Positions 35,416 through 47,130 of a stretch of DNA of 64,000 nt are shown one piece after another (positions within the stretch are counted from its first letter, which is position 1; the number at the start of each line of letters is the position of its first letter). Location of the stretch: assembly GCA_964030785.1 (NCBI GenBank), contig OZ034978.1:4039001-4103000 (forward strand), in the 5' to 3' direction. Origin of the DNA: Siderastrea siderea (taxonomy: Eukaryota > Cnidaria > Anthozoa > Scleractinia > Rhizangiidae). The notes beneath the pieces are model-generated. The model had not been told where the DNA came from and made no database searches. It saw only the letters and a program-made list of their open reading frames with translations. The translations under genes and the position numbers were made by a program.

Positions 35416-37588
35416 TTTGTGTCCACTGACCACTTAAGTGGTCAACACGCTGGCTTCATAGCATGGGTTAGAGAACACAAATCAGTGAAATTAGAAGCTC
35501 ATGAGAACTCCTACTTAACTATTCACAACACCAAAATATTTGAAAGACAGATAGGTGTTATACTGTACAAAATATTTACCACTGTGTAAAACAAGATTTA
35601 CACAAGTCATTTTATTTACATATTCACACGTCTATATTACTCATTATTGTCAAGCAATAAAATTTGTCATTTACGAATTATTTTTGTGTACAAAGAACAT
35701 TATTTTACAGTTTACATAGCAATTAGTCTTCTTCTTGCCAAGGATTACAGGGTACGCAGAGAAAAATGTAGCTTTTTTTCTTTAATTGCCGGAAGCTGGA
35801 AATTATCAAATTTTGAGGGCGATTTTAAGAAATTCATTAAATAATTACAGTTTTTGTGCCCAATAGGGAAACACTGCGAGGAATCGCGCACACCCTCTTG
35901 AGATAGCGCGCGTTTCAACACTGCAACCCTAGCCGGAGAACTGAAGGGCCTTTTCACTTTGCTATTCCATATCACCAGAAGCATAACATCATTTATGAGC
36001 CAGTCAGATACGGCAATCACAAATGATTAAGAATTCTAGATTCCTGACTGTTGTCACAAGTTATCAACAGGATAAATTTCCATAATCTTCACGAATTATT
36101 ACGCGTCTTTACTCTCGCCCGTGACATCACAGACCAGCTGTGTTGTTGTTGCTTCGCATGCCTTGAATTCTTATGTGCCTAGAGCCCACGCCCGCCAGTA
36201 CAGCATTTGGACTTCGGTGGCTTTTCTTCTTCTTTCTTTCTTTTCTCAACCCCTGAAATTAAGTTAAGCCCTCTTGTAAGACGTGAAGGTGTACGCAGTG
36301 CAGCAAGAGGTCGGACTTTTTTTTGTGCCAAAGCTTTGTTTCCCAAGGCAAGACACTTTGCACCACTTGTCTCTTTTCACCAAAGGGCATAAATGGGTAC
36401 AAGCGAACCGTTAAGGAAACATAACAACCTGCTGGTGTGATTTGGGGCTAACCCTAAATGCAGCGATTATATTGTAGTACTTAACAGCACTTAATGCTAA
36501 AGAAACTTGGATACCACAGGGAGCCGTTGGAAGACTTCTATTCTTGTAAGAGGTGACAACTAGCACGAGAATCCATGTTATTTGGTTCACATCGCAAATA
36601 CCAGGAAGAAAATAATTTTATGATCATACCGCAGTATGACCCGCTGACGCAATTCTATGGAAACAGACTGCTACCTTGGCCAGACAAGACCTTCCGACTC
36701 CATGCACAAGCCATCTATTCATTTAGCGCGCGCACGATTCAACATTCAATGTGTTCACCAAGTCCTTATCATAACTTTCTTATGAAACCCAGCATAAAGC
36801 AGGACATGTAGCATGAAGTAGCTATCAACTGAGTTCGGTCGGGCAGGGTGTAAAAAATATTTGGCTCGAGGTCAAGGTGTACAGACATCGTTTCGCCCGA
36901 TCCCGGGAAAGACTCCTTCGTACAAGTGACGTGGTTGCTTATCGGAAATTTTGAAAGCAACACTTTAAAGACACGAAAATGCTGTTTTTTGGGTGGGGCT
37001 CAAAATATGTTAATCCTGGTAAGCAGTTATGTACATTCGGACATTTTCTTTTCCGGCTTCTGCCCTAAAACATATCAGACCTATTTTAGTGGTGGTCATT
37101 TAAAATTTTAAAACCCTACGCGGTACCAAACCAAGGAGTTTTACCTCCTAAAAGGAACGTTGAGCACCCCTGACCCTCTTCTTCTTCCTAGGCGCCCGAG
37201 CAATTAATGCCATCACAGGAGGCTTGTTTCTCCGTAAATCGTTTTATAAAAAACAGACCTTTTGCAACGCTATTTTCAGGGTTTTGCAAAGGCCGAAGGA
37301 TACGTCTCCAACGCTAGCTCTAAGTCGTCATTTTAATGCCATTTTTTTCATTTATCCTTAAGTCAAGGAGTATATACATTAGCAACCATTTAAGTGTAAC
37401 ACTATAATTAATTGACGATCTGTTAACGCCGTGTATCGAGTGAAGTAAAGATAATGACATCTACATGAAAACCATTAGCAGATGTTAAGACCGAACTTCA
37501 GTCCCAAAAACTGGAATTACTGCAGTATAAGCCGGCATTTTCTCGACTGTATTCTTAGGAAAGATGAAATACTAATGCAAATACTTAC

Positions 37589-40500
37589 TCAAAACCCCTC
37601 CTGTTCCTATCTGTGGCCCTCCGCCTATTCTCGCTCCTTGGGACTCGAGCTCACGAAGGATTGCTTGTTCAAACGTTATTGCTGCTACACGACGGAAAAA
37701 CTCTTTCACGTTCTCACCTACGAAGAGAGAGTTAAGCTTTCAACCAATCCTAACAGTAAACCGATGGTTTAACCTGCTTTAAAGTTACGCTTACCATAAT
37801 CAGATTAATAAACGATGGCGTAGAAGCTTTTTGATAGCCATGCTGGACAAATACACCTTGCTTATGTACAAGTACAAAACTTTGGATTTATCAACTGAGT
37901 TGATAAGGTAACTTGGCCACCGTTAAGAGATTGAGAGCTGACGTTTCGAGCGTTAGCCCTTCGTCGGAGCGAATCCATTAGCTCAGTCTGACCAAGGGCT
38001 AACGTTCGAAACGTCAGATTTCAATCTCTTTATGGTGGCCAATTTACCTCACCAACTCACTGGATAAATCCAAAGTCTTGTATTTCACTTCCCTACCGAC
38101 GCAGCACCACAGTTTCTTAGAAATTAACCCCCTTGTTTGTAGGAAAGGTGGTCGCCTAGCAGAGCTAGACACTTACGAGAAGTTTGAAATAAATATAGAG
38201 AACATAATGAGTTTTCCCCTAATTTCTTGTAGTGATTTGACTGGAAAAGTAAGTCAATATCAAGGACAAGTGTTCGTTAAGCGAGGTTATCGCTTACGAT
38301 AAGTTGGCTTGACTTGACATTTTCTTGTTTTCACGAAAAACTAGGACGAATGTAACGGAGGAGGCCAGCATGAATAAGAGGGTACTTTGAAACTGATAAA
38401 ACCAACGTCCGTTTCATCGCCGTATAAAGTTTATAAGCCACTAGGCATTTCAAGCGGTCGTTTAAACGGTTTTTTAAGAGGCGTTGGCCCCATCAACAAC
38501 GTGACCGGATTTACGACGTTTCAGATAAAAAAAAATGCTTGAGCTTTTAAGTGGACTTAACAGTCCTGATAACCATTTGGTCAATGCCCCTCGGGTTTTG
38601 GCCCTTGGGACACGACCCTGCGAGGGAAACTACGTGGAAAAGTGAAAAAGTTTTACTGAGTAAAACTGTGATCTTCTGTAAGACTACCTGATTTCGCAGA
38701 CACGCTCCAGTATTCAGCATTTATTTCTTCCGCTACTTTCAACGCATTCATTTCCACCTGCGAAATTTCGTTGCTTTTCTACGATAGAGAAAAAAACATC
38801 ATCCCTGAGTTTACTGTTATCGCAAAAGTCTATAATTAGGGCCTGCAGCCACTAGAGACGGCTTATAATTGGAAAAAAAAAGTTGAAAGTTTTTCTGCAA
38901 TGTGGAAACACGAGAATTTTTCCAACTCTAAGCCCATTGCCTTATAGCCAGAAAATCTATCTTTTCTAAGGGATTTTTGTAGTTGTAATATGGCAGAGCA
39001 TTTCTTTGGAGGGAAGGGGGAGAAGAAGGGGAGGGGAGGGGAGGAGTGCTAAATATCACGTTTTGCAAACTGTACATCTTAGAGCAAACAGTAGTCAAGG
39101 GCTTTTCACGGACGGAAAGTAATTTTCAAACACCAAATTTAAAAAAAATGTTATCGAGGCCACAAATCACCCTCTCAAGTTTTGTTACCAGAGATTGAGT
39201 TTGAAGGGCAAGCATACACTGGACTGTAAACAACGAGAGATTGTGAGCATTTTTTATAATACATTTACAGATTTAAATCCTGGTGAACTTAAATTCAAAA
39301 GATCTCTAAGATTGTGAATCACTGCTTTATTCACGAGGAAATATCTGACTAAACACACGTCATAAAATAAATCAATAATACATGAACAGCAGTTGAAAAA
39401 TGAATTGAAAAGTGGTCTTTGTACAACTACAAATTTCCAAGAGTAGCATCATTACAAAACAACCAACAAACTTACACAAAGATCCTTTTTAGAGCCTACT
39501 AGGAATATTTCTGGATAGGTTGCCGTGTTTTGCTCCAAAGCCTCTTCCAACCATTGTCTGAAACAAGTTCAGATGAAGAAAATCCTTAACTTTACACCCT
39601 CATGCAAAATTCTAAGCCATGCACCCCATAAGAGTGAATGTCTTACATGTAAAACAATAATTAAACAAAAAAAAAATTTACTGAGTATTGAAACCAGAAG
39701 CAAATGGGGTGTGAACTGGAAAGAGGGAGACAGGAAACAGGGAAATGATGCACAAAGACCTCAATGGTTAAGATAAGTCCTAAGGGGCTCTCCATATGAG
39801 ACCGGGCTGGCTTGGTTTTCGAGATCTCACCTCACCAGCATTTCCTTTGTCAACATTTCTCACAGGGTACAGAGGAGTGAAGTTCGAGCAGAACGTTTAG
39901 TTTTCCTTGCGAAAGACAACCAACATACTTGCGTTACTCAGGTTACCTAGAGTTTTACCGCAGGTCAAGTTACTGTGGGCTCTTAGGATCACTGAGATCG
40001 ACTTACACTAAATAATACTTCGTGCCTCATTAGGAAAGCTTTGCTTTCCAAAAAAAAGCTGTTGTACTCTGGGCAATGTGTTAGGCGAAGGCGTAGTGTA
40101 AGTCGATCTCAGTGATCCTAAGAGCCCACAGTAATTTGACCTGCGGTAAAAATCTAGGTAACGCGAGTAACGCAAGTTCGCAGCAAATTATGTCGGCTGT
40201 CTTTCACAAGGAAAACTAAACGTTCTGCTAGAACTTCGCTCCTCTGGACCCTGTGCATTTCTATGTGTTCATATGAGAAGGCAGGCTGGCCCGGTTACCA
40301 AGATCTCGGCTTTTCTAACTGGGATATCGGTAACCGGGCTACCATTGGAAATCTTTTCTATATGAACACTCCAGCCTGGTTACCAGAATGAATCTTTTTC
40401 AACTACAAATGCTTTGCAATGTTGCTAACTAAACTGAAAGCAGCCTCTGACAAGGTGCTCAAACACTGAACATATTTCTTTGAGAGAAAGCCAGTTGCTT

Positions 40501-43500
40501 GACTGTTTGCTTGAATAAAAGTCAAAATGGCTCATAGAAGCCGAACTCGTTCCCATTGGGCGAGCAGGCAATAATTGGTTTTGGTCTTACACTGTACGTC
40601 TGATTACATGAGCTTTTTTAGCCAATCAGACAGTGCAGTAAAGCAAAACCAAAGCAAACACATAACTTTCGACACTCAATTGAAAACTGCTCTTAGAGCA
40701 CTTTTCAAATGAATGTTGTAAAACCAAAACCAAAGTAATTGTCCCAGCCAATCACAACAAACACAAATTACCCAATGAACCAATCAGAACTCCAAGCAAA
40801 AACATGTAACAGGTGCCAAGCACAGGAAAACGCACGTGAGCAAGTCGCAATTGGTTTCAGTTATACTTCTGATTGTTCGAGAAAGTGGCACAACATTTTC
40901 AAAGGAAAACCAAAGCAAAATGTGAATTACTTTCTACACTCAATTGAAAAACTCAAATTTTAGGCTGTTTGACAGTTGACCTGTTGAGACCCTCTTGTTA
41001 AGAAACAACACTTGTGAACCATCTTAACTCGGGAGAGTTTCATGAATCTGATCCCTGGACATACAGTAGTCCAGGGTCAATAAAACAGGGGGGGAGGGGA
41101 GGGAGGGGGCAGTGGGGACCACAGGGTACAAGGAGCAGGAAGTATAATCCTCTCTGCCTCGTCCCACAAACAATAAAAAATAAAGAGAAAGAAGATCATT
41201 AATGAACATTGCTAATCACAGTACTTACTTGGTATTGTGAAGAGACTTGATATTTGTTAGTTCAAACACTAAAATAATCACTGCAACAGAGAAAACAGAA
41301 ACAAACAGTTTTAGTTACAGGTCAATCTTAGTTGTTTTCATTCACAGCACGACAACACACATTCGTCAAGTACATGTACGTACCATGGGCTCCTCTGTAG
41401 TATGATGCTGCCATGCATTTAAATCTCTCTTGACCAGCTGTGTCCCAACTGTAGAGATGCAACACATTAATAATGAATTGTGTTGTGTTCACTTATTAGG
41501 ATTAGGATAAAGTTGCACCTGGGCCAAGGAGGCCCACACAGCCGGAACTTATCCCGGTTTCCATAGTATGAAGCAACTGAGAGTATTGTTACTTCCCCCT
41601 GGCTGGGATGCTAGTCCATCGCAGGGTTACCCCCCAGCAGTATGTCGCCCGTATCCATTTATTCACCTGGGTGGAGAGAGACATTATGTGGGGCAAAGTA
41701 TCATGTCTGAGGAAACTACATGATGGCAGGGTCTGGGGGTCAAACCACCGACCTTCGTCTCTGAAGTACAATGCACTAACCATTACACCACTGCGCCCCC
41801 CTTGTGTTCACTTATTACAAGAAATTAATCGCTACATACATGTATAAATAAGTGAACGACTGAAGTTTATTAAGTTTATAAAATGTTGTGCTTACATCTG
41901 CATGTTGAACTCCTGATCAAGGATCATGAAACGCTCAACTTCAAAGTCTACACCAATGGTTGCTTTGTAATCTCTATCAAACAAATTGCGACAGTACCTG
42001 CAAAAGATTTTACAAGACAGAACATGAACACAACCAACACTGCTTGCATACAAAATTAATGATGACCCATTTTCACTCTGTACCCATGACAGATGGTTCA
42101 TATTTGGAGTATGGGGACAAAATCCTAACTGAACGTGTGACCATTTAAATGAAACCACTGAGCAGTACTTTCCTGTGGTGCTGTTTATTATGCTATACAA
42201 AGTGGTTCTAACTTTTCAGTCTGTGGATGAAATCCTAAAGAGCGACCATTCAAATAAAACTATTGAGCAGTACTTTCCTGTGGTGCTGTTTTATGTGATG
42301 TTAAATAGGTGGTTTTAACTTTTGAGACTGTGGATAAAAACCTAAAACATGACCATTTATTACTGCATACACTCACCTGTTGACCAGACATGTTTTTCCT
42401 ACACCACTGTCGCCAATAACTATTGACTTGGCCACCTTCAGTCTAGACAGAAATATTAGGAAATTAAAAATATTATTAATAATCAAAATGTTATCAATCA
42501 TTCCCACCGGGTCACTGACACAGATTATTTTTTAGCGAAACACTCTCCTTTTTACTAAAATTGGATGTCAATATTATTATTTTTTGCTGCAAACAGAAGT
42601 TTAATTGTCCATAAAAACAGATCACAAAAAAATCCCCAAAAATTATTGAAGTTGAGAATTAAATAAAAAAGTTAAGATAATTGTCATCTCACAATTGCCG
42701 GACACAAACTGGGTGATTATAGCCTACTTGATATATTTACGTGTCTCGCTGGTATTTTATAACATCTAATTTCCAGCCCACTCATGGAATAATTATTGTT
42801 CATTAAACCCAGGAAAGCAAATGATATCCTAAATGAACATAAAAGCCCTGATCAAACCGAGACAAATAAACACAAGTTTCGACATATCAACTTGCATAAG
42901 CAGACTTGTGTTATCTAGAGTGGCCGAACAGTGACAAACTTGTGCCAGCTGTGTGCAAATTGGAGCTTTGTCCAACTAAATGCAAGGCATCTGAAGTATT
43001 ATGCAAGTCTTAGCCAAGCTAAGTTCCAAGCCAACACAAGTTAGAAACTTCCCTTCCCCGGAAATGCTGTTGTCAATCAGAGCATTTCTTCAGTTTTTCT
43101 AATGTCATCTCACCCACTTTATAGAAAGTTCACAAAGGAATCTGTGTGATTGGATTCTTTCGATGGGGGTGGGGAGGGATAAGCACAAGGGGAGTGGGGT
43201 GAGGAGAAGATTTGGAAACAACTTACGATATATTGCCTGTATTTCCGGTAGAGCATGCATCCTTGGTCTTAGGATGAAAATTAAGAGCTTGCCGTGGGGC
43301 TGCATCTGCTGTGTAGTACTGTACAGTATGAGAACAATAAAAAACAAATCGAATGGCGATTAGTAGCAGATACTGTATAATGTGAAAACTGATTTTGTAA
43401 AACTTCATTGGCAACTTTGACTGGGCTTCTTAAGTTCCTATTGAACTATGCAACATAACAATGTGGTTTTCAAGGGAGCAGTGAAACTGTATAATCATAT

Positions 43501-44310
43501 TTAACTCTTTACATCTTCAAACAAAAAGAGGGGAAGAGAAGTAAACAAAAATATTCTTTGACATAGCAAAGAGTGGTTTGCACTAGCCCATTCAGATGCA
43601 GGAAACCAAGGCCTGGACTGAAAACTGATACAGATTTACAGATTTTTGAGGCTACATCTGAAAATGGGTGTGGACAATGATGTAATTGGGTCCCCCCCTC
43701 TCATGGTGAAAAAAAAAGGAAATGGGGGGGGGGGGGGGAAGTGCTGTGTTGGCCAATGCCTGGGATAGCTGTCCTCGAAAAAGGAAAGCATTATTTGAAC
43801 TGGGCTCTTGTAGCGATGGTCCAGTTAACTTCACAATCATGAACATGCAATTCCTCCCATGCCATCTGTCCTTCATACATGTAAGCTTAGATCACGAACA
43901 CAAACAGCAATCATATGCATAGTGAATATATAGAAGTACAGTAGGGGAATAGTGTGCATATAAATTAAGTATGGGGCTGCGGGAAAATCTTACCACAGCT
44001 AAAAATTTTCTGCTTTCACTAAAACTGAAAAAATTATAGCAAAATCCAATAAGCTTAAGCTTGCTGCATATTGCTTCCTGCTTTCATATGCAACAACTCA
44101 CTATTTACCCATCAATGCTGTTATAACACAAACAAGCTAGCCGTTCATATCGTGTGAAATACATATCGATTGCATAAGAACAAAAGGTATAATAGTAAAT
44201 TTTTAGGTAAATACTCGTTGCTAAGATAAAAAAAAGGTTGGGGTTCATACCTTGGGAAGTTGATTTATCAAGCGATCTTTCTCTGCCGTACTAACAGTCC
44301 TTGAACCCAT
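37589..44310 (-). CDS. RAB36: RAB36/RAB34-type small GTPase (9 coding exons located; last exon missing)
   Basis: A Rab-family GTP-binding switch. RAB34/36 proteins act at Golgi and late endosomal membranes, and RAB34 also in cilium formation (family knowledge). Exons, 5' to 3' on the minus strand: 44310-44251, 43318-43227, 42442-42377, 41997-41896, 41448-41384, 41280-41229, 39557-39476, 38757-38688, 37717-37589. All junctions examined are GT-AG and all phases agree, giving 239 codons. Visible: P-loop GDSGVGKT (61-68), switch [19 protein letters not shown] with catalytic Gln (about 113), GSKKD at 167-171 in place of the usual NKxD (typical of this subfamily), and SVSAKSGENVK. The N-terminal [11 protein letters not shown] and an NTGNISLK stretch match the RAB34/36 N-terminal extension. 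The [23 protein letters not shown] and [14 protein letters not shown] wording favours RAB36. The exon ending at 37589 finishes in phase 1, so at least one more exon, with the prenylated cysteines, must follow to the left. Confidence 0.9.
37873..38084. mobile_element. Inverted pair of GAAACGTC-type repeats in RAB36-like intron
   Basis: The left arm (CAAAACTTTGGATTTATCAA to CGAGCGTTAGCCCT) and right arm (AGGGCTAACGTTCGAAACGT to GGATAAATCCAAAGTCTTG) are inverse copies around a centre of about 40 bp. Each arm matches 25945-26055. Confidence 0.7.
39861..40255. mobile_element. Foldback palindrome in RAB36-like intron
   Basis: Arms of about 150-160 bp (39861-40010 and 40094-40255) share CACAGGGT-CAGAGGAG, GCAGAACGTTTAGTTTTCCT and TCTTAGGATCACTGAGATCG with their inverses. 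The 83-bp spacer has no ORF. It lies in the intron between the exons at 41280-41229 and 39557-39476. Confidence 0.8.
40590..40956. mobile_element. CCAAT-rich MITE, copy 3, with an abutting partial copy
   Basis: From about 40696 to 40956 is a diverged full-length relative of 19642-19937. Immediately left (about 40590-40694) is a right-end fragment of another copy ending TTCGACACTCAATTGAAAAC. Both lie in an intron of the RAB36-like gene. Confidence 0.65.
41505..41800 (-). mobile_element. tRNA-derived SINE in RAB36-like intron
   Basis: The tRNA-like head lies at about 41735-41798 on the minus strand (GCGCAGTGGTGTAATGGTTA, then GTCGGTGGTTTGACCCC). The body contains GGATGCTAGTCCATCGCAGG and CCTGGGTGGAGAGAGACA, a sequence I recognise as widespread in metazoan SINEs. 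It ends near CCCACACAGCCGG. Confidence 0.7.
42103..42362 (+). repeat. Minisatellite, about 114-bp unit, 2.5 copies
   Basis: Units share TGAGCAGTACTTTCCTGTGG, GGTTTTAACTTTTGAG and GATGAAATCCTAAA-GACCATT. Two nearly full units and a partial third lie in the intron between the exons at 42442-42377 and 41997-41896. A lone relative occurs near 27766-27830. Confidence 0.7.
43725..43738 (+). repeat. Poly(G) tract
   Basis: A run of about 14 G in a RAB36-like intron. It produces the spurious glycine and proline frames here. Confidence 0.7.
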
Positions 44311-44586
44311 GTCGCCGGCTTTCAGTGCCACGAATGGCAAACGCTGAATTTGCTCTGCAAGTACCAGCGGGTTGCTGAGAAGTAACTCGAATCTACATAA
44401 ACCTCTGGACTTTTGAGAGAATATTATAAAAGCGGTGATTCAGAAGGTAAAAGCAAAATACAGCGTATCGAACGCCTTCAGGGAAAATATTGGCTGCAAA
44501 GTCGACTGGAGATGAGAGACCTGGATCGAGGAGCCACAGTCCGCCCATTTTTTAAATGTTTTTTTGGTTTTTGGTTTTTTTTGCTC

Positions 44587-44722
44587 CAGGCCAGTTGTTC
44601 AAAATTCCACCGGAGAAGATCACTATGCAGTGGATAAGTGTTTGGGAAACCAATTGCACTATCCGATGGATAGTGATTTATCCGGTGGATAGCGCTATCC
44701 AACTTTTGAACAACTGGGGCCA
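44587..44722. mobile_element. Short MITE upstream of the RAB36-like gene
   Basis: The ends GGCCAGTTGTTCAAAA and TTTTGAACAACTGGGGCC are inverted. The interior contains CTATCCGATGGATAG and GGATAGCGCTATCC hairpins. It sits about 280 bp upstream of the start codon, in the likely promoter region. Confidence 0.75.
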
Positions 44723-45621
44723 GAGCGACAACAACCTCGAACCCAGAGTCCTCAGGCCCTTTTGGTCAGCGGGCGGTCGCCACCGTGCGACAAGGCGGAC
44801 ACGGCGGCACGCAAGGATCGACACGGTGGTTTCGGGGCTGAAATTCACCGTACCGAAAAAGATGGTGACTGGTACATTTACCCATAGTTGTTAGCGAACA
44901 AGAACCATAACTGACGCTCATAAAAACGCAAAGAAAAGTTCTAAAACCTTCAAACTTAATATACAGAATGTTGCTAGTACAGGGACAAATTGTGGCAAAA
45001 AATATGGCTTTTTAGGTGCCGATTGGCTGTGCTAGGTTGGCAAGGTATTGTGGCAAAATGTACAGCCGCCGTCTTTTTCCGTACGGTGGATTAAGGACGT
45101 TCGCGCCCAAAATCTTCCCACGTTCAGATCAGTTTTAAAAACTTTTGCTGCAGTTAGGTAATGGCCAACTCACGTCAGAAAAGCAAAAAAATTGGGGGTC
45201 AACGTGCTCGTTTAGGAGAAAAAGCGCATTGAAAAGTAGCGTCCTTAGAAGCTTTGGTCATATAAGGCGAAAGCGGCTTCATTGGTATCAGCAAATAAAA
45301 TAAGTTAAGCGGAGAACTCTAGATTTATAGATTTATAGATTTCAACGCAAATCGGCCTATTTCGTAAATTTTTGCAGCTGATGGCATTCCTTAAGGTAGA
45401 ATTAACCTCACAGAACGATAATTGCAAGTCATGCATACCCTCATTTGTAGAAAAATTCGATCGCATTTGAGTAGAAATAGCAAAAAAATTAAACTTCTAA
45501 CGTTCAGATTTTTTTTATATAACATGGAGAGAACTAGAAAGGGAAGTGTTCTATCGAAAAAATCAGAACGACAGCAGCTGATTCACTACATATCAATGTA
45601 TTTTATTTTTGAACTCTGTTT

Positions 45622-45685
45622 AGTTCTTTGGTGGTCACCCAACCAATTACTAACCCCGTCAAACCGGGCTTAACTTTGATAATTA
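45622..45685 (-). repeat. 5S-rRNA-like fragment
   Basis: On the minus strand it reads AAAGTTAAGCCCGGTTTGAC, then GTAATTGGTTGGGTGACCAC, which resembles the internal control region of 5S rRNA. It matches the longer copies at 49590-49706 and 56212-56327. Confidence 0.6.
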
Positions 45686-45799
45686 GATGAATGTTTTCAT
45701 TGCTCGGGCAACCGAGCTTAGAAATGCAGTTGGCGCAGAAAATGTCATTGCTCGTAATGCGCAGGTCCAAACGAAGTGTCTCCGATTCCATGTTCTGAC

Positions 45800-46109
45800 A
45801 CAGCCTCGTCCCCAGGGCCTTCTCCTCGTTCAAAATGGCGGTCGGAGAAACCCCTGGCCAAGGCTGCTGAAATACTCCAAGAATCGTGGAGTATTTTGTC
45901 ACGTGACTCACGATGAAAGGGCTTTTTCGGAGGTTGTTTCCAGCGTCTGGCAGCCCTGTTTGTTTTCTGCAATCTGAAACCATTGTTCAAACGAAACGAA
46001 GACATTTCACCGTGTTTATGCGACAAAATTCAAACGAATTTTTGGAGCCATTTTGGCAGTTCTCCGATCCGCCATTTTGAACGAGGAGAAGGCCCTGGGG
46101 ACGAGGTTG
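45800..46109. mobile_element. MITE with 44-bp ends and 8-bp target duplication (hAT-like)
   Basis: The inverted ends read CCTCGTCCCCAGGGCC and continue through TTCTCCTCGTTCAAAATGGC to CGGAG with a single indel. GTTCTGAC flanks both sides (45792-45799, 46110-46117), fitting an 8-bp hAT-type duplication. About 310 bp, no ORF of interest. Confidence 0.8.
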
Positions 46110-46365
46110 GTTCTGACGAATACAAGCGAACTGTCAGCGAAGGGACACGTAGCTGTATCGAGGTCATGTCGTTGTAATCGAGGATTGGAAAAGCCCTCAC
46201 GGTTTGATACGTTATATGTTCTGACAATTTTCGGGCTTCTCGTCGAATCGGCGGTTGAGATGACATAGAATTGTGGGGAACATTAGGTGAATTTTTTACT
46301 TTTTTGACCTGCTATCTGTTTTCTATTAGCGAGTTCCTTTCTGTTTGCTACATTAGTGCAAGGCA

Positions 46366-46456
46366 TTTGACTAAATGCCTAAATGACTAAATGACTAAAT
46401 GACAATTAACCATTTGACCAATTAACCAATTGACCATTTGACTAAATGACAATTAA
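46366..46456 (+). repeat. ACTAAATG short tandem repeat
   Basis: Imperfect 8-mer array (ACTAAATG, then ACCAATTA / ACCATTTG variants), about 90 bp. Confidence 0.7.
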
Positions 46457-47130
46457 ACGAAGTGTGTGTAATTTAGCAGATATGCATGTATTTAGATGAA
46501 GCAAATACAAGCGAATCTTGTTTCATAAAGCAGCCTCAAAAAGCAACTAGACTACCTGAATAATGCTAAATGCTCCTCTGGTTTCAAAACATACAATGAA
46601 TTTGGAGAATTTTGGCACCAAATTTGTCAGGATTTGCCAAGATTTTCTCCGCAAATTGGCACTGAAGTGTTTCTTCGTGGCGAAAGTATTCTGTCATTAG
46701 CTATTCAGTTTGAGGTCGATTGCGGAAGGAAATAAGCGGAAACCTTTATCTAGGGTGCATCTAGAACGTCATCGCTGTCTCAAACCAGTTCCAAGGGAGC
46801 AAACATGTAAGTCAATACTTGGCAATAAAACCAGCATGTTAGAGTAATTATTGTGTTCGTGCTGACTGAAAATCTGTGAAAACAGCTTATCCTATATACG
46901 GTGCTTGACCTTGCGTGACGTTTCTGTAGCGTAATCTTCAAAATACACTTTCAGTTGTCTTCCGTCTCTCGATTTAGTCTGGAAATTTATTTATTCCTAT
47001 CTTTTCCTAGTTTTGTTTAGTTAAAGCATTATTACGACCCTCGTTTAGGTTTTGTGGTTCAATCGGAGTAAATGTTAACGTTCATTCCGGCAAAGGAAAG
47101 AGAGTTTGATACGGTATGTTCTCCTTTATC

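Larger units (their letters stand above)
30509..37588. other. Gene-poor stretch between receptor and GTPase genes
   Basis: No conserved exon was recognised on either strand. It holds an (AAT)n tract (32249-32300), a poly(G) run (about 33797-33813) and a stretch rich in GCGAAA / GAAATTTC words (35190-35415). The 3' UTR of the non-alpha receptor gene and the last exon of the RAB36-like gene should lie inside it, but neither could be fixed. Confidence 0.45.

Noticed and set aside
36481..36560. Minus-strand frame ending in Cys-Cys-stop as a Rab tail
   Set aside because: The available acceptor gives phase 0, but phase 1 is required.
37140..37200. Candidate last exon of the RAB36-like gene (minus strand after CGCCTAG)
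   Set aside because: The phase fits but there is no polypyrimidine tract, and the short product lacks C-terminal cysteines.
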